Shown: positions 19,662 to 28,015 of the stretch, piece by piece
How positions within the stretch are numbered: position 1 is the stretch's first letter
How the letters are laid out: the number at the start of each line of letters is the position of its first letter
Source: Sphingomonas sp. 8AM
GTDB taxonomy: Bacteria > Pseudomonadota > Alphaproteobacteria > Sphingomonadales > Sphingomonadaceae
Direction: 5' to 3'
Assembly: GCF_902506455.1 (NCBI RefSeq)
Contig: NZ_LR733844.1
Coordinates: 187,133-251,132 of the forward strand
Length of the DNA: 64,000 nt
Made by a program: the position numbers and the translations under genes
The notes under the pieces: model-generated
Database searches by the model: none
Seen by the model: the letters and a program-made list of their open reading frames with translations, nothing else
What the model was told of the DNA's origin: nothing

Positions 19662-20984
19662 TCATTTCGTTTCCTGCGGCGGCAGCGCGATCTCCGCGCA
19701 CAGCCCGCCGCCGTCACGGTTCGCGAGCGTCAATCGCCCGCCCTCATCCGCCACCGCGAGCTGGACGATCGGCAGCCCGAGCCCAAACCCGACCGTATCG
19801 CGGGACCGCGCAGGATCGAGCCGCACGAACGGCTCCAGCACATGCTCCAACTCATCGTCGGGGATTCCCGGACCGTCATCTTCGATGCGAATCACGGCAC
19901 CGGGGCGGTCGGTGATGAGCCTGATCGTGACCGTGTCGCCATAGTGCAGCGCATTTTCGACCAGATTGACCAACGCACGCTTGAATCCGACGCGCCGCAG
20001 CCGCCATTCGAAATGGTCCGGCCCCACGTAAGTGGCGACCCGCCCGCGATCCTCGGCATCGTCGGCCAGCGTCGCGCACAGCACCGCCAGATCGACGACG
20101 CTGGTCGGCTCCGGGTCCGCCGACCCGCCGAGGAACGCGAGCAGTGAGGTGATCATCGCCTCCATCTCACTGACATCGCGGACGATTGCGTCGCGCGTCT
20201 CGATGTCCGGCAGCGCTTCGGTGCGCAGATGCAGCCGCGCCAGCGGGGTGCGCAGATCATGCCCGACCGCCGCCAGCGCCTGCGTCCGTCCCGCGATCAA
20301 CGCCTGGATCCGGTCCTGCATCCGGTTGAACGCGGTGATGACCCGCCGCACCTCGCCCGGCCCATCCTCCTGAACATGCTCGACAATTCCATGTCCGACG
20401 CGATCCGCCGCCGTCGCCAGCCGCCGCAGCGGCAACAACACGCGCCGCAGCAGAAGCGCGCCCAGCAGCATCAACGCGATCGCCGGCACCATCGCCAGCG
20501 CGATTCGCTCGAACGACAGGTTGAGGTTGGCGATCGGCTGGCGCGTGCGGAAAAACAGCCAGCTTCCGTCATCGAGCCGCAACCCGCCGGTCACCACCGA
20601 GCGCCGCCCCGGCGACTGCAATCGCAGCCACAGGTCGGTCGCCGCCAGCGACGGTTCCCATTCGAGCACCTGCCGATGCATCTCGTCGAGCGCCGGTGCG
20701 ATTGCCGGAATTGCGGGCAGTGTCGCGCTCCATTGCAGCGCATAGCGATCTGTGGTCAGTTCCGCCGCCATCGACGGCCGCTCGACCTGCGGGCGCTCGG
20801 CGATCAGCCGGCGACTGATGACCAGATGTTCGGCAAGCCGGTTCGCCTCGTCGTCGCGCACCGCGAACCCGCTCGCGCGCTCGTACAGCAAGGTGCTGGC
20901 GCCAAACTCGATCACCAGCGTCAAGAGCAGGATGCCCAGCACCTGCCCCAGCAGGCCGACTGCCGGGCGGCGCAGGAAGGTCAT
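19662..20984 (-). CDS. Sensor histidine kinase, EnvZ type
   Basis: A 440-residue membrane kinase. The first transmembrane segment (LGQVLGILLLTLVIEFGAS) is at residues 9-28, a periplasmic sensor of about 130 residues follows, and the second segment (ALAMVPAIALMLLGALLL) is near residue 165. A HAMP region, the phospho-acceptor site AAVGHDLRTPLARLHLRTE and an ATPase domain follow, with N box NLVENALHYGD, G1 IEDDGPGIPDDE and G2 GFGLGLPIV. It lies four nt downstream of its response regulator. The stimulus is unknown. Confidence 0.95.
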   Translation of the reverse strand: MTFLRRPAVGLLGQVLGILLLTLVIEFGASTLLYERASGFAVRDDEANRLAEHLVISRRLIAERPQVERPSMAAELTTDRYALQWSATLPAIPAIAPALDEMHRQVLEWEPSLAATDLWLRLQSPGRRSVVTGGLRLDDGSWLFFRTRQPIANLNLSFERIALAMVPAIALMLLGALLLRRVLLPLRRLATAADRVGHGIVEHVQEDGPGEVRRVITAFNRMQDRIQALIAGRTQALAAVGHDLRTPLARLHLRTEALPDIETRDAIVRDVSEMEAMITSLLAFLGGSADPEPTSVVDLAVLCATLADDAEDRGRVATYVGPDHFEWRLRRVGFKRALVNLVENALHYGDTVTIRLITDRPGAVIRIEDDGPGIPDDELEHVLEPFVRLDPARSRDTVGFGLGLPIVQLAVADEGGRLTLANRDGGGLCAEIALPPQETK

Positions 20985-20988
20985 GCGT

Positions 20989-21699
20989 TCAGCTGCGCTC
21001 GACCGGCGCGTTGAGCATATAGCCGACCCCGCGCACCGTCACGATCGGCGCCGGCGCACCCGCGCTGCCCAACTTGCGACGCAGCCGGCTGACCAGCACG
21101 TCGATCGAGCGATCCGAACTGTCGCCCAGCCGCGTACGGCTCAGCTCGATCAGCCGCTCGCGCGCGATCACGCGCTGAGCATGATCCGCCAGCACCACCA
21201 GCAGATCGAATTCCGCGCCGGTCAGGTCGACGATCGCCCCGCTTGGCGAGGCGAGTTCGCGACGCGGCAGGTTCACTGTCCAGCCGTCGAAGGTCAGCAT
21301 CCCCTGATCGCCCGCGCCCGCGCGCCGGTCGAGCGCCGGCCGCCGCAACACCGCGCGTACCCGCGCCACCAGCTCGCGCGTCCCGAACGGCTTGGCGATA
21401 TAATCGTCCGCACCCAGCTCCAGCCCGACCACGCGGTCGGTCTCGCTGGCGCGCGCCGACATGAAGATGATCGGCACGTCGCTCTTTTGCCGCAGCGAGC
21501 GGCACAGATCGATCCCGCTCGTTCCCGGTAGCATGATGTCGAGCAGCACGAGGTCGACCGGACCCGAATCGAGCGCCAGCCACATCTCCGGCGCCGCGGA
21601 GGCAGGACGGACGGCGAAACCATTCTCCTGAAGCGCGCGCGCGGTGAGCATTCGGAGCGACGGATCGTCCTCGACAAGCAGGATCGTAGGGGCGGTCAT
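20989..21699 (-). CDS. OmpR family response regulator
   Basis: A 236-residue DNA-binding regulator. The receiver domain has the acidic pair in LLVEDDPSLRML, the phosphorylated Asp in LVLLDIMLPGTSG near residue 53, the conserved Thr/Ser in IFMSAR and Lys in ADDYIAKPFG. The C-terminal winged helix has LTGAEFDLLVVLADHAQRVIAR and DSSDRSIDVLVSRLRRKL, as in OmpR/PhoB. It precedes the histidine kinase in the same operon. Targets cannot be told from sequence; the nearby SulP and porin genes are candidates only by proximity. Confidence 0.95.
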   Translation of the reverse strand: MTAPTILLVEDDPSLRMLTARALQENGFAVRPASAAPEMWLALDSGPVDLVLLDIMLPGTSGIDLCRSLRQKSDVPIIFMSARASETDRVVGLELGADDYIAKPFGTRELVARVRAVLRRPALDRRAGAGDQGMLTFDGWTVNLPRRELASPSGAIVDLTGAEFDLLVVLADHAQRVIARERLIELSRTRLGDSSDRSIDVLVSRLRRKLGSAGAPAPIVTVRGVGYMLNAPVERS

Positions 21700-21856
21700 G
21701 CCCGCAGGACGTAGGGGCCGGACCGGACCCGGTCAATTCGGCGCAGGAAAAACGCAATGGTTCGTCAAAAAAGCTGTTGCGGGGTACCGACACCGCTGCT
21801 AGTGGCGCCACCTCACCCGACGGAAGCAGCCAAATGCTTCCGATCACGGCGCCAGA

Positions 21857-21931
21857 GCGGGCGTAGCTCAGGGGTAGAGCACAACCTTGCCAAGGTTGGG
21901 GTCGAGGGTTCGAATCCCTTCGCCCGCTCCA
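21857..21931 (+). tRNA. tRNA-Gly (anticodon GCC)
   Basis: A complete cloverleaf. The acceptor stem GCGGGCG pairs with CGCCCGC, the D arm begins TAGCTCAGGGG, the anticodon stem CAACC/GGTTG holds the loop TTGCCAA with anticodon GCC, and the T arm has GGTTCGAATCC. The discriminator base is T and the CCA end is encoded (21929-21931). Confidence 0.98.
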
Positions 21932-22042
21932 GTTTCTCCGCAGACAAACGCGCTTTCCCTTCGGGGACCTTTGACACTTCTGTGCGCGCACCATTCCTCA
22001 TTGACGGTGACGACGCGGCGGCGCTGCGCTACGGGCGCGCGC

Positions 22043-22747
22043 ATGACGCCGTTCTTCTCGCTGCTGCTCGCCGGTGCGCATTGGCCGGCCCGGTTGCTCG
22101 CCTGCCTCGGTGCGGCGCTGTGCCTTGCGCTGACGTTCCTCGTCTGCGCGCGGCTGCCGCTGAGCCAGGCCGATCTGCCGATCATCGTCGCGCCGCTCGG
22201 CGCCTCGGCGGTGCTGGTGTTCGCGGTGCCGGCCAGTCCGCTCGCGCAGCCGTGGTCGGTGATCGGCGGCAACGTCATCTCGGCGTTGGTCGGGGTGGCC
22301 GCCTATCACCTGATCCCGCAGACCGCGTTGGCGGCGGGCGTCGCGGTCGGCGGCGCGATCCTTGCGATGTCGCTGCTGCGTTGTCTCCACCCGCCCGGCG
22401 GCGCGGCGGCGCTGACCGCGGTGATCGGCAGCCCCGGCATCCATGCCGCGGGCTGGACCTTCGCGTTCGCGCCAGTCGGGATCAACTCGGTCGCGCTGGT
22501 CGCGCTGGGCATCCTCTATCATCGCATGACCCGCCACAGCTATCCGCACCGCGCCGCCGCACCGGTCGCGGCGCCCGCGCCGGGGCTGCACGCCGCCGAT
22601 ATCGACGCGGCGCTCGCCGACCTGCACGAGACGTTCGACATCGCCCCCGAGGATCTCGACGCACTGCTGACCCGCGCCGAGGCGCATGCCGCCGCGCGCC
22701 GCGCCGGCTCGACAAAAACGCGGCAACCCGGCACGCCGGTGCGATGA
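22043..22747 (+). CDS. HPP family membrane protein
   Basis: A 234-residue integral membrane protein. The defining His-Pro-Pro motif is in LLRCLHPPGGAAALTAVIG near residue 118. Four to five membrane segments cover residues 15-175, and a soluble C-terminal tail contains two acidic helices (DIDAALADLHETFDI and PEDLDALLTRAEA). HPP proteins have been linked to nitrite transport in plants and cyanobacteria, but the bacterial role is uncertain. The open frame extends upstream across the tRNA, so ATG at 22043 was chosen as the first start giving a normal family N-terminus. Its stop overlaps the DUF72 start by four bases. Confidence 0.88.
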   Translation: MTPFFSLLLAGAHWPARLLACLGAALCLALTFLVCARLPLSQADLPIIVAPLGASAVLVFAVPASPLAQPWSVIGGNVISALVGVAAYHLIPQTALAAGVAVGGAILAMSLLRCLHPPGGAAALTAVIGSPGIHAAGWTFAFAPVGINSVALVALGILYHRMTRHSYPHRAAAPVAAPAPGLHAADIDAALADLHETFDIAPEDLDALLTRAEAHAAARRAGSTKTRQPGTPVR

Positions 22748-23538
22748 CGGCTTCTTCGATTCGTGTGGGCATCGGCGGCTGGACCTACGAGCCGTGGCGC
22801 GGGACCTTCTATCCCGAGAAATGGCCGCAGAAGCGCGAGCTGGAATATGCCAGCCGTCACGTTACCGCGATCGAGGTCAACGGCACCTTCTATTCGTCGT
22901 TCAAGCCCGCGACCTTCGCCGTCTGGCGCGACACCGCGCCGGAAGGGTTCGTCTTCGCGCTCAAGGCGTCGCGCTATTGCGTGACGCGCAAGGTGCTGGC
23001 CGAGGCGGGCGAGTCGATCGCGCGCTTCGTCGGACAGGGGATCGTCGAGCTGGGTGACATGCTCGGCCCGATCCTGTGGCAATTGCCCGCAACGCGGAAG
23101 TTCGATGCCGATGACATCGCCGCCTTCCTCAAGTTGCTGCCCGCCAGCGAGGCCGGCGTACCGCTGCGCCATGCGATCCAGGTGCGGCACGACAGCTTTG
23201 CGACGCCCGAGTTCGTCGCCTTGTGCCGCGCCGCCGGCGTCGCGATCGTCCACGGCGATTCGGCCGATTACCCGGCGCTGGCGGATGTGTCCGGCGACTT
23301 CGTCTATGCGCGGCTCGAGGATGCGCGCGAGGAGGAGCCGACCGGCTATGCCCCCGCGGCGCTCGATCGTTGGCGCGACGTCGCGCGGGACTGGGCGGCG
23401 GGCGGGAGCCCCGACGGCCTGCCCTATGTTGCCGACCCTGCGCCGGTGCGCCCGCGCGACACGTTCATCTTCATGATAAATGGTGCGAAAGTGCGTGCGC
23501 CGCAGGCCGCAATGGCGCTGATCGAACGGCTCGACTGA
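22744..23538 (+). CDS. DUF72 domain protein (YecE-like)
   Basis: A 264-residue TIM-barrel-like protein of the DUF72 family. Key motifs are RVGIGGWTYEPWRGTFYP at the start, AIEVNGTFYSS near residue 40, FALKASRYCVTRK near 75 and QVRHDSF near 145. The C-terminal TFIFMINGAKVRAPQAAM is also conserved. The biochemical function is unknown. It is coupled to the HPP gene by an ATGA overlap. Confidence 0.9.
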   Translation: MTASSIRVGIGGWTYEPWRGTFYPEKWPQKRELEYASRHVTAIEVNGTFYSSFKPATFAVWRDTAPEGFVFALKASRYCVTRKVLAEAGESIARFVGQGIVELGDMLGPILWQLPATRKFDADDIAAFLKLLPASEAGVPLRHAIQVRHDSFATPEFVALCRAAGVAIVHGDSADYPALADVSGDFVYARLEDAREEEPTGYAPAALDRWRDVARDWAAGGSPDGLPYVADPAPVRPRDTFIFMINGAKVRAPQAAMALIERLD

Positions 23539-23554
23539 CCCTGCGAATGTTGCG

Positions 23555-23587
23555 AATGTTGAGACGCTGGCGGCTTTTCTCAACATT
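23555..23587. repeat. Hairpin between convergent genes
   Basis: AATGTTGAG (23555-23563) is perfectly repeated inverted as CTCAACATT (23579-23587) around a 15-base loop. It lies between the DUF72 gene and the convergent hypothetical gene, so it may be a transcript-end hairpin, although no T-run follows on either strand. Confidence 0.5.
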
Positions 23588-23643
23588 GGTGCAGGAGCGA
23601 TCATGCGCCTGCCATGCCGCGCGTTGGCGCGTGTAGGACAGCG

Positions 23644-24015
23644 TCAATTCGCGCCGTCGAGCGCCGCCACGATCGCGGCGATCGCCGGGTCGGTATAGGT
23701 CGCGACCGGATCGTCGGAGCCATCGGCGCGCGCGTGATAGGCCCCGGCGTCGAACGCCTCATGGACCTGCTGGAACAGCGCGGGCCAGCGATGCGCGACA
23801 CCGTCCAGCCACAGGCCCTGCAGCAACGCCCATAGATCGCCTGCGATGCTGTCGCACACCGCATAGGACAGCTCGCCATGATGATAGGCGCGCGCCAGCC
23901 GCGCCGCGAACCGGTCGAGGAAGGCAGCGATGTCCTCGCCCTCTCCCACCGCACCGTCCCGGAAAAGCCGCTCCGCCGCGGCCAGCGCGGTCGTGGCCGA
24001 CGACGCTTCATTCAT
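23644..24015 (-). CDS. Hypothetical protein, 123 residues
   Basis: A cytosolic, acidic, helical protein with Trp and Tyr residues at regular intervals (RAYHHGELSYAVCDSIAGDLW, then GLWLDGVAHRWPALFQQVHEAFDAG). Start at ATG 24015; nine residues upstream in frame are not supported. I recognise no family. It converges with the DUF72 gene. Confidence 0.6.
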   Translation of the reverse strand: MNEASSATTALAAAERLFRDGAVGEGEDIAAFLDRFAARLARAYHHGELSYAVCDSIAGDLWALLQGLWLDGVAHRWPALFQQVHEAFDAGAYHARADGSDDPVATYTDPAIAAIVAALDGAN

Positions 24016-24115
24016 TGGCGCGTCCTCGTGACAGGCTGCCACCGAAGCGGGGCAGACGCGTCAGGTGGATGGTTCTAGGCTGTTTGCGGCGGCGATGCGA
24101 CCGCAGGAGGGCGAG

Positions 24116-24538
24116 ATGAGAGACATGATCCGCAAGGCAGGCGGCGCGGTGCTGGCGCTGGCCAGCGCCGGGACGGCACAGGCTGCGCCGGGCAATCCCG
24201 GCATGATGGTGCGGATTGCCGAGGTGTCGGTCGATCCGGCGCAGCTCGACGCCTACAAGACGATCCTGGCTACCGAGCAGGAAGCGTCGGTTCGCACGGA
24301 GCCGGGCGTGCTGATGCTCCATTCCGTCCAGATCGCGGACGATCCGACGCAGATCAGACTGCTCGAGGTCTACGCCAGCCACGCCGCCTATGAAGCGCAC
24401 ATCCGCGCGCCGCATTTCCTGACCTACAAGACCGCGACCGCGAAGATGGTGCGCGCGCTACGGCTGGTCGACACGCACCCGATCCTGCTGTGCGCCAAGT
24501 CGCAGGGGAAGGCCGGCGGCCCGGTGACATGTATGTGA
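24116..24538 (+). CDS. Exported quinol-monooxygenase-like (ABM domain) protein
   Basis: A 140-residue protein. A signal peptide (AGGAVLALASAGTAQAAP) is followed by an antibiotic-biosynthesis-monooxygenase-like dimeric alpha-beta domain: VRIAEVSVDPAQLDAYKTIL, EPGVLMLHSVQIADDPTQIRL and YASHAAYEAHIRAPHFLTYK are the three characteristic blocks. YgiN-type enzymes of this family oxidise quinols without cofactors, but ABM domains are varied and this one is exported, so the substrate is uncertain. ATG at 24116 is preceded by GCAGGAGGG, which decides the start. Confidence 0.82.
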   Translation: MRDMIRKAGGAVLALASAGTAQAAPGNPGMMVRIAEVSVDPAQLDAYKTILATEQEASVRTEPGVLMLHSVQIADDPTQIRLLEVYASHAAYEAHIRAPHFLTYKTATAKMVRALRLVDTHPILLCAKSQGKAGGPVTCM

Positions 24539-24636
24539 GGACGCCCATGTCACCATTGTCGGTCGGCGCAGGACTGCCGCCGCGCCCGTGAATGTTCTAG
24601 AGCCTCACCCATCGTCATGCCACGTCCCGAGCAACG

Positions 24637-25422
24637 ATGACCGACAACGAGGCGCACTATCTGCGCGAGGTCCAGTACCGCTTCCCCGACCGGCTGGAGG
24701 CGCGCGCGGTCCTTCATCGCCGGTACGGTCGCGACGACTGGTTCGCGTGGCTGGCCGAGGAGATCGCGTTCACGCCGGGCAGCGTCGTGGCCGATGTCGG
24801 ATGCGGTGCTGGCGCATTGTGGCGATCGGCACCCCGCACGGTGCCCGATGATCTGGTATTGCGGCTCATCGACACCTCGCCCGGGATGGTGACGGCGGCG
24901 GAAGCGGCGGCGCGCGCCGCCGCCGGGCGCTGGCGCGACGTCGAAGCCGTCGTGGGCGATGCAGTCGCATTGCCGCTCGCCAACGGCGGGGTCGATACGG
25001 CGCTGGCGATCCACATGCTCTACCATCTTGCCGACCCCGCCGCGGGACTGGCCGAGCTGGCGCGCGTCACGCGGCCAGGCGGAACGGTGGCCGTCGTGCT
25101 CAACCGGTCCGGGACGATGGCGGAACTGAGCGGGCTCGTGGAGCGGGCACTCGGCCGCCCGTCGGCCCGTCCGGCTCCCTTGTCGTCCGAGGACGGAATG
25201 GCGCTGATGCAGGAACAGTTCGGCGAGGTTGAGGTGCGTCGCTACGACGACACCTTGCGCGTGACCGACCCGGTCGATCTGCTGGGCTATCTCACCAGCC
25301 TGCCCGAAGCGGAGACGCCCGGCGCGGTTGCGAGACTGGCAGCGGCGGTCGATGCGGCATTCGGGACCACCGACGCCTTCATCATTACCAAGACGTCCGA
25401 CCTGTTGCTCGCACGTCGCTGA
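24637..25422 (+). CDS. Class I SAM-dependent methyltransferase
   Basis: A 261-residue Rossmann-fold methyltransferase. Motif I is VVADVGCGAGALW near residue 49, the acidic motif II is LRLIDTSPGMVTAAEAAAR, and motif III/IV is VEAVVGDAVALPLANGGVD, then ALAIHMLYHLADPAAGLAELARV. The pattern is of the Methyltransf_11 type; the substrate is unknown. It converges with ribH across a palindromic repeat. Confidence 0.88.
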   Translation: MTDNEAHYLREVQYRFPDRLEARAVLHRRYGRDDWFAWLAEEIAFTPGSVVADVGCGAGALWRSAPRTVPDDLVLRLIDTSPGMVTAAEAAARAAAGRWRDVEAVVGDAVALPLANGGVDTALAIHMLYHLADPAAGLAELARVTRPGGTVAVVLNRSGTMAELSGLVERALGRPSARPAPLSSEDGMALMQEQFGEVEVRRYDDTLRVTDPVDLLGYLTSLPEAETPGAVARLAAAVDAAFGTTDAFIITKTSDLLLARR

Positions 25423-25443
25423 GCATTTCGTCCTGCCGCCTCT

Positions 25444-25504
25444 CCGGGGCCCGCTTCAGCCGTGTCGAGGCGAAGCGGGATCCCGGGGCGCGCCCGGGAT
25501 GACG
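25444..25504. repeat. Palindromic intergenic repeat, family B (degenerate copy)
   Basis: CCGGGGCCCGCTTC (25444-25457) and GAAGCGGGATCCCGG (25472-25486) form inverted arms followed by CGCCCGGGATGACG. The same arms recur at about 35811, 48295, 52732, 54701 and 61016. This copy lies between the convergent methyltransferase and ribH genes. Confidence 0.75.
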
Positions 25505-25509
25505 GAGGC

Positions 25510-25932
25510 TCAGCCCAGCCGCTCTTTCAGGTCGAGCATCGCCAGCGCCGCCTTTGCCGCCGCGCCGCCCTTGTCGAGTTGTGCGGGATCGGCGCGGACG
25601 ATCGCCTGCGCCTCGTTCTCGGTGGTCAGGATGCCATTGCCGATCGGCACGCCGTCCATGGTCAGCGCCATGATCCCGCGCGCGCTTTCGTTGGCGACGA
25701 TCTCGAAATGATAGGTTTCGCCGCGGATCACGACGCCGAGCGCGACGAACGCGTCGTAGCGCCCGCTCTCCGCTGCCAGCGCGATCGCGCCGGGGACTTC
25801 GAGCGCGCCGGGCACCGTCAGCACCTCGGCGCGATGTCCGGCGGCCTCGACCGCCGCCGTGGCGCCAGCGACCAGCATGTCGTTGAGATGATTGTAGAAG
25901 CGCGCTTCGACGATGAGGACGTTAACCATCAA
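25510..25932 (-). CDS. ribH: 6,7-dimethyl-8-ribityllumazine synthase
   Basis: Penultimate enzyme of riboflavin synthesis, condensing 3,4-dihydroxy-2-butanone 4-phosphate with 5-amino-6-ribitylamino-uracil. The 140-residue protein has [18 protein letters not shown], the conserved substrate loop, [21 protein letters not shown] with the catalytic His, and [19 protein letters not shown]. Its ATG overlaps the ribB stop by four bases. Confidence 0.95.
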   Translation of the reverse strand: MMVNVLIVEARFYNHLNDMLVAGATAAVEAAGHRAEVLTVPGALEVPGAIALAAESGRYDAFVALGVVIRGETYHFEIVANESARGIMALTMDGVPIGNGILTTENEAQAIVRADPAQLDKGGAAAKAALAMLDLKERLG

Positions 25933-27062
25933 TCAACCTTCCGTTCGCCGACGATCGACAGCCCGTAGCCGTCGAGCCCGACCAATGTGTGATGGGTGTT
26001 GGTGAGCAGCACCATGTCGTGCACGCCCAGTTCCGCGAGGATCATCGCGCCGACGCCATAGTCGCGCAATTCCTCCATATCGACCGACGCCTGCTCGCCT
26101 GCCTTCAGCCGCACCGCCGTGGTGAAGGAATCGGCGCGCTGGCGGTTGATGACGACGATCACGCCCGCGCCTTCCGCGGCGATCAGCTCCATCGAGCGCG
26201 AGAGCATCCGGCTGCGCTCGCCCTCCTCGCCGAAGAGGTCGGCGAAGGGCGACAGCGCGTGCATCCGCACCAGCGTCGGGCGCGACGGATCGACGCGGCC
26301 CTTGACCAGCGCGACCTGCTCGGTGCCGGTCGCCTTGTTGCGATAGGCACGGACGGTCCAGTCGCCGCCCCAGCGGCTGGTGAACGGCGCCTCGCTGACC
26401 AGCTCGACCAGATGATCGTGGCGGCGGCGATAGGCGATGAGGTCGCGGATCGTGCCGATCTTGAGATTGTGGAGCTGCGCGAACGAGACGAGATCGTCGA
26501 GGCGCGCCATCGTGCCGTCCTCGTTCATGATCTCGCAGATCACGCCCGAGGGATTGAGCCCGGCAAGCCGCGAGACGTCGACCGCCGCCTCGGTATGGCC
26601 GGCGCGCACCAGCACGCCGCCGTCGCGCGCGACCAGCGGGAAGACGTGACCCGGCGTGACGATGTCGGTGCGGTCCTTGGTCGAATCGATCGCCACCGCA
26701 ATCGTGCACGCGCGGTCGGCGGCGGAGATCCCGGTCGTCACGCCCTCGCGCGCCTCGATCGAGACGGTGAAGGCGGTTTCGTGGCGGGTGCCGTTGTTGC
26801 GGCTCATCAGGTCCAGCCCGAGTTCCTCGACGCGGGACTTGGTCATCGCCAGGCAGATCAGCCCGCGGCCGTGGCGGGCCATGAAGTTGATCTTCTCGGG
26901 CGTCGCCATCTGCGCGGGGATGACGAGATCGCCCTCGTTCTCGCGATCCTCGTCGTCGACCAGGATGAACATCCTGCCGTTGCGCGCCTCGTCGATGATC
27001 TCCTCGGGCGTCGACAGATAGCCGTGGCGCAGACGCGCGAGTTCGGCGGACTTAGCGGCCAC
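25929..27062 (-). CDS. ribB: 3,4-dihydroxy-2-butanone 4-phosphate synthase with degenerate GTP-cyclohydrolase-II-like tail
   Basis: A 377-residue riboflavin enzyme. The N-terminal RibB domain (to about residue 220) forms the four-carbon donor from ribulose 5-phosphate: [31 protein letters not shown] and [22 protein letters not shown] are intact. The C-terminal part aligns with GTP cyclohydrolase II, but where RibA has three zinc-binding cysteines this protein reads [19 protein letters not shown], with no Cys. It is therefore probably not a cyclohydrolase and resembles the RibBX type known in Proteobacteria. It overlaps ribE by 11 nt and ribH by 4 nt. Confidence 0.95.
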   Translation of the reverse strand: MAAKSAELARLRHGYLSTPEEIIDEARNGRMFILVDDEDRENEGDLVIPAQMATPEKINFMARHGRGLICLAMTKSRVEELGLDLMSRNNGTRHETAFTVSIEAREGVTTGISAADRACTIAVAIDSTKDRTDIVTPGHVFPLVARDGGVLVRAGHTEAAVDVSRLAGLNPSGVICEIMNEDGTMARLDDLVSFAQLHNLKIGTIRDLIAYRRRHDHLVELVSEAPFTSRWGGDWTVRAYRNKATGTEQVALVKGRVDPSRPTLVRMHALSPFADLFGEEGERSRMLSRSMELIAAEGAGVIVVINRQRADSFTTAVRLKAGEQASVDMEELRDYGVGAMILAELGVHDMVLLTNTHHTLVGLDGYGLSIVGERKVD

Positions 27063-27657
27063 GATAATGCTCCATGCGTTGCAGATAGCGGGCGAGGACG
27101 TCGATCTCGACGTTGACGGCGTGCCCGGCCTTCAGCGCGCCCAGCGTCGTGACCGCCTGCGTGTGCGGGATCAGGTTGACGGTGAACAGCGTGTCGTTCG
27201 CGGCATCCTCCACCGCGTTGACGGTCAGCGACACGCCGTCGATCGTCACCGACCCCTTGGGGGCGAGGAACGGCGCCAGCTCGGGCGTGATCCGGAACGC
27301 GATCCGGCGCGAGTCGCCGTCGGCGGTGACATCGGTGACCTCGGCAACGCCGTCGATATGGCCGGTAACGATATGCCCGCCGAGTTCGTCGCCCAGCTTC
27401 ATCGCGCGTTCGAGGTTGAGCGGGCGCCCCTCGGTCCACTGGCCCTGCGCCGTGCGGCTCCGCGTCTCGTTGGAGACATCGACCGCGAACCAGCCGGGCG
27501 CCTTGTCGACCACCGTCAGGCAGATACCCGAACAGGAAATCGACGCGCCTAGGTCGATCGTCGCCACGTCATAGCCGGTGGCGATCACGACGCGCGTGTC
27601 GCCGCGCTGCTCGATCTGGCGGATGGTGCCGATGTCGGTGACGATGCCGGTGAACAT
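27052..27657 (-). CDS. ribE: Riboflavin synthase alpha chain
   Basis: Dismutates two molecules of 6,7-dimethyl-8-ribityllumazine to riboflavin. The 201-residue protein is two tandem lumazine-binding barrels, starting MFTGIVTDIGTI, with SISCSGICLTVV in the first and SVTIDGVSLTVN in the second. GHIVTGHIDGVAEV marks the start of the second barrel. It lies 12 nt after the truncated ribD remnant and overlaps ribB. Confidence 0.95.
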   Translation of the reverse strand: MFTGIVTDIGTIRQIEQRGDTRVVIATGYDVATIDLGASISCSGICLTVVDKAPGWFAVDVSNETRSRTAQGQWTEGRPLNLERAMKLGDELGGHIVTGHIDGVAEVTDVTADGDSRRIAFRITPELAPFLAPKGSVTIDGVSLTVNAVEDAANDTLFTVNLIPHTQAVTTLGALKAGHAVNVEIDVLARYLQRMEHYRGR

Positions 27658-27669
27658 AAGTTTGGCCTT

Positions 27670-27910
27670 TCAGGCGCGCTCGTAGACTTCGAGCCGGTCG
27701 CTGCCAAGCTGGCGCTGTTCGGCGAGGGTCCAGCGGCCGTGTGCGTCGGCGAGGTCGCCAAGCCCGATATCGGCGAGCGTGCGGCCGCCGCCGATCAGGA
27801 TCGGCGCGCGATAGAGGAGCAGACGATCGACGAGCTTCGCCCGGAGAAAGGCGGCGGCGGTCTGCGCGCCGCCCTCGACGAAGAGGTGGTCGGCGGGGAG
27901 GGTGGCGATC
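27670..27910 (-). pseudogene. ribD: 3'-terminal remnant of ribD
   Basis: About 78 codons encode the C-terminal end of the RibD reductase domain: [20 protein letters not shown], then [20 protein letters not shown] and a normal C-terminus and stop. An intact bifunctional RibD has about 320-370 residues, so the deaminase domain and most of the reductase are missing. The homology ends at the left arm of a 24-bp inverted repeat (27910-27933); beyond it comes purA. A short frame could start at ATG 27942 inside the repeat loop, but it would add no conserved sequence. Position next to ribE-ribB-ribH shows this was the operon's ribD. Confidence 0.85.
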
Positions 27911-28003
27911 CGCCTGCCGCTGCGAACCCGCGCCCCCGACATTCCTGAACCGCCCGCGTGCCGAGTCCTGTCGAAGGGCGCGCGGGTTCGCAGCGGCAGG
28001 CGG
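27910..28003. repeat. 24-bp perfect inverted repeat at the ribD/purA junction
   Basis: Positions 27910-27933 are perfectly repeated inverted at 27980-28003, around a 46-base loop that contains AGTCCTGTCGAAGG. The left arm abuts the broken end of ribD and the right arm ends 12 bases before the purA ATG, immediately before its GGGGAA ribosome-binding site. It may be a mobile palindromic element or the scar of a rearrangement. Confidence 0.85.
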
Positions 28004-28015
28004 GGAATCGCATCC

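Noticed and set aside
17941..19944. A 667-codon forward open frame covering the SulP region
   Set aside because: It is antisense to the SulP transporter, and its product is Arg/His/Gln-rich without domains, as expected for a high-GC shadow frame.
21757..23538. A 593-codon forward frame ending as the DUF72 gene
   Set aside because: It would run through the tRNA-Gly gene and the HPP gene in a different frame; the DUF72 domain only begins at 22744.
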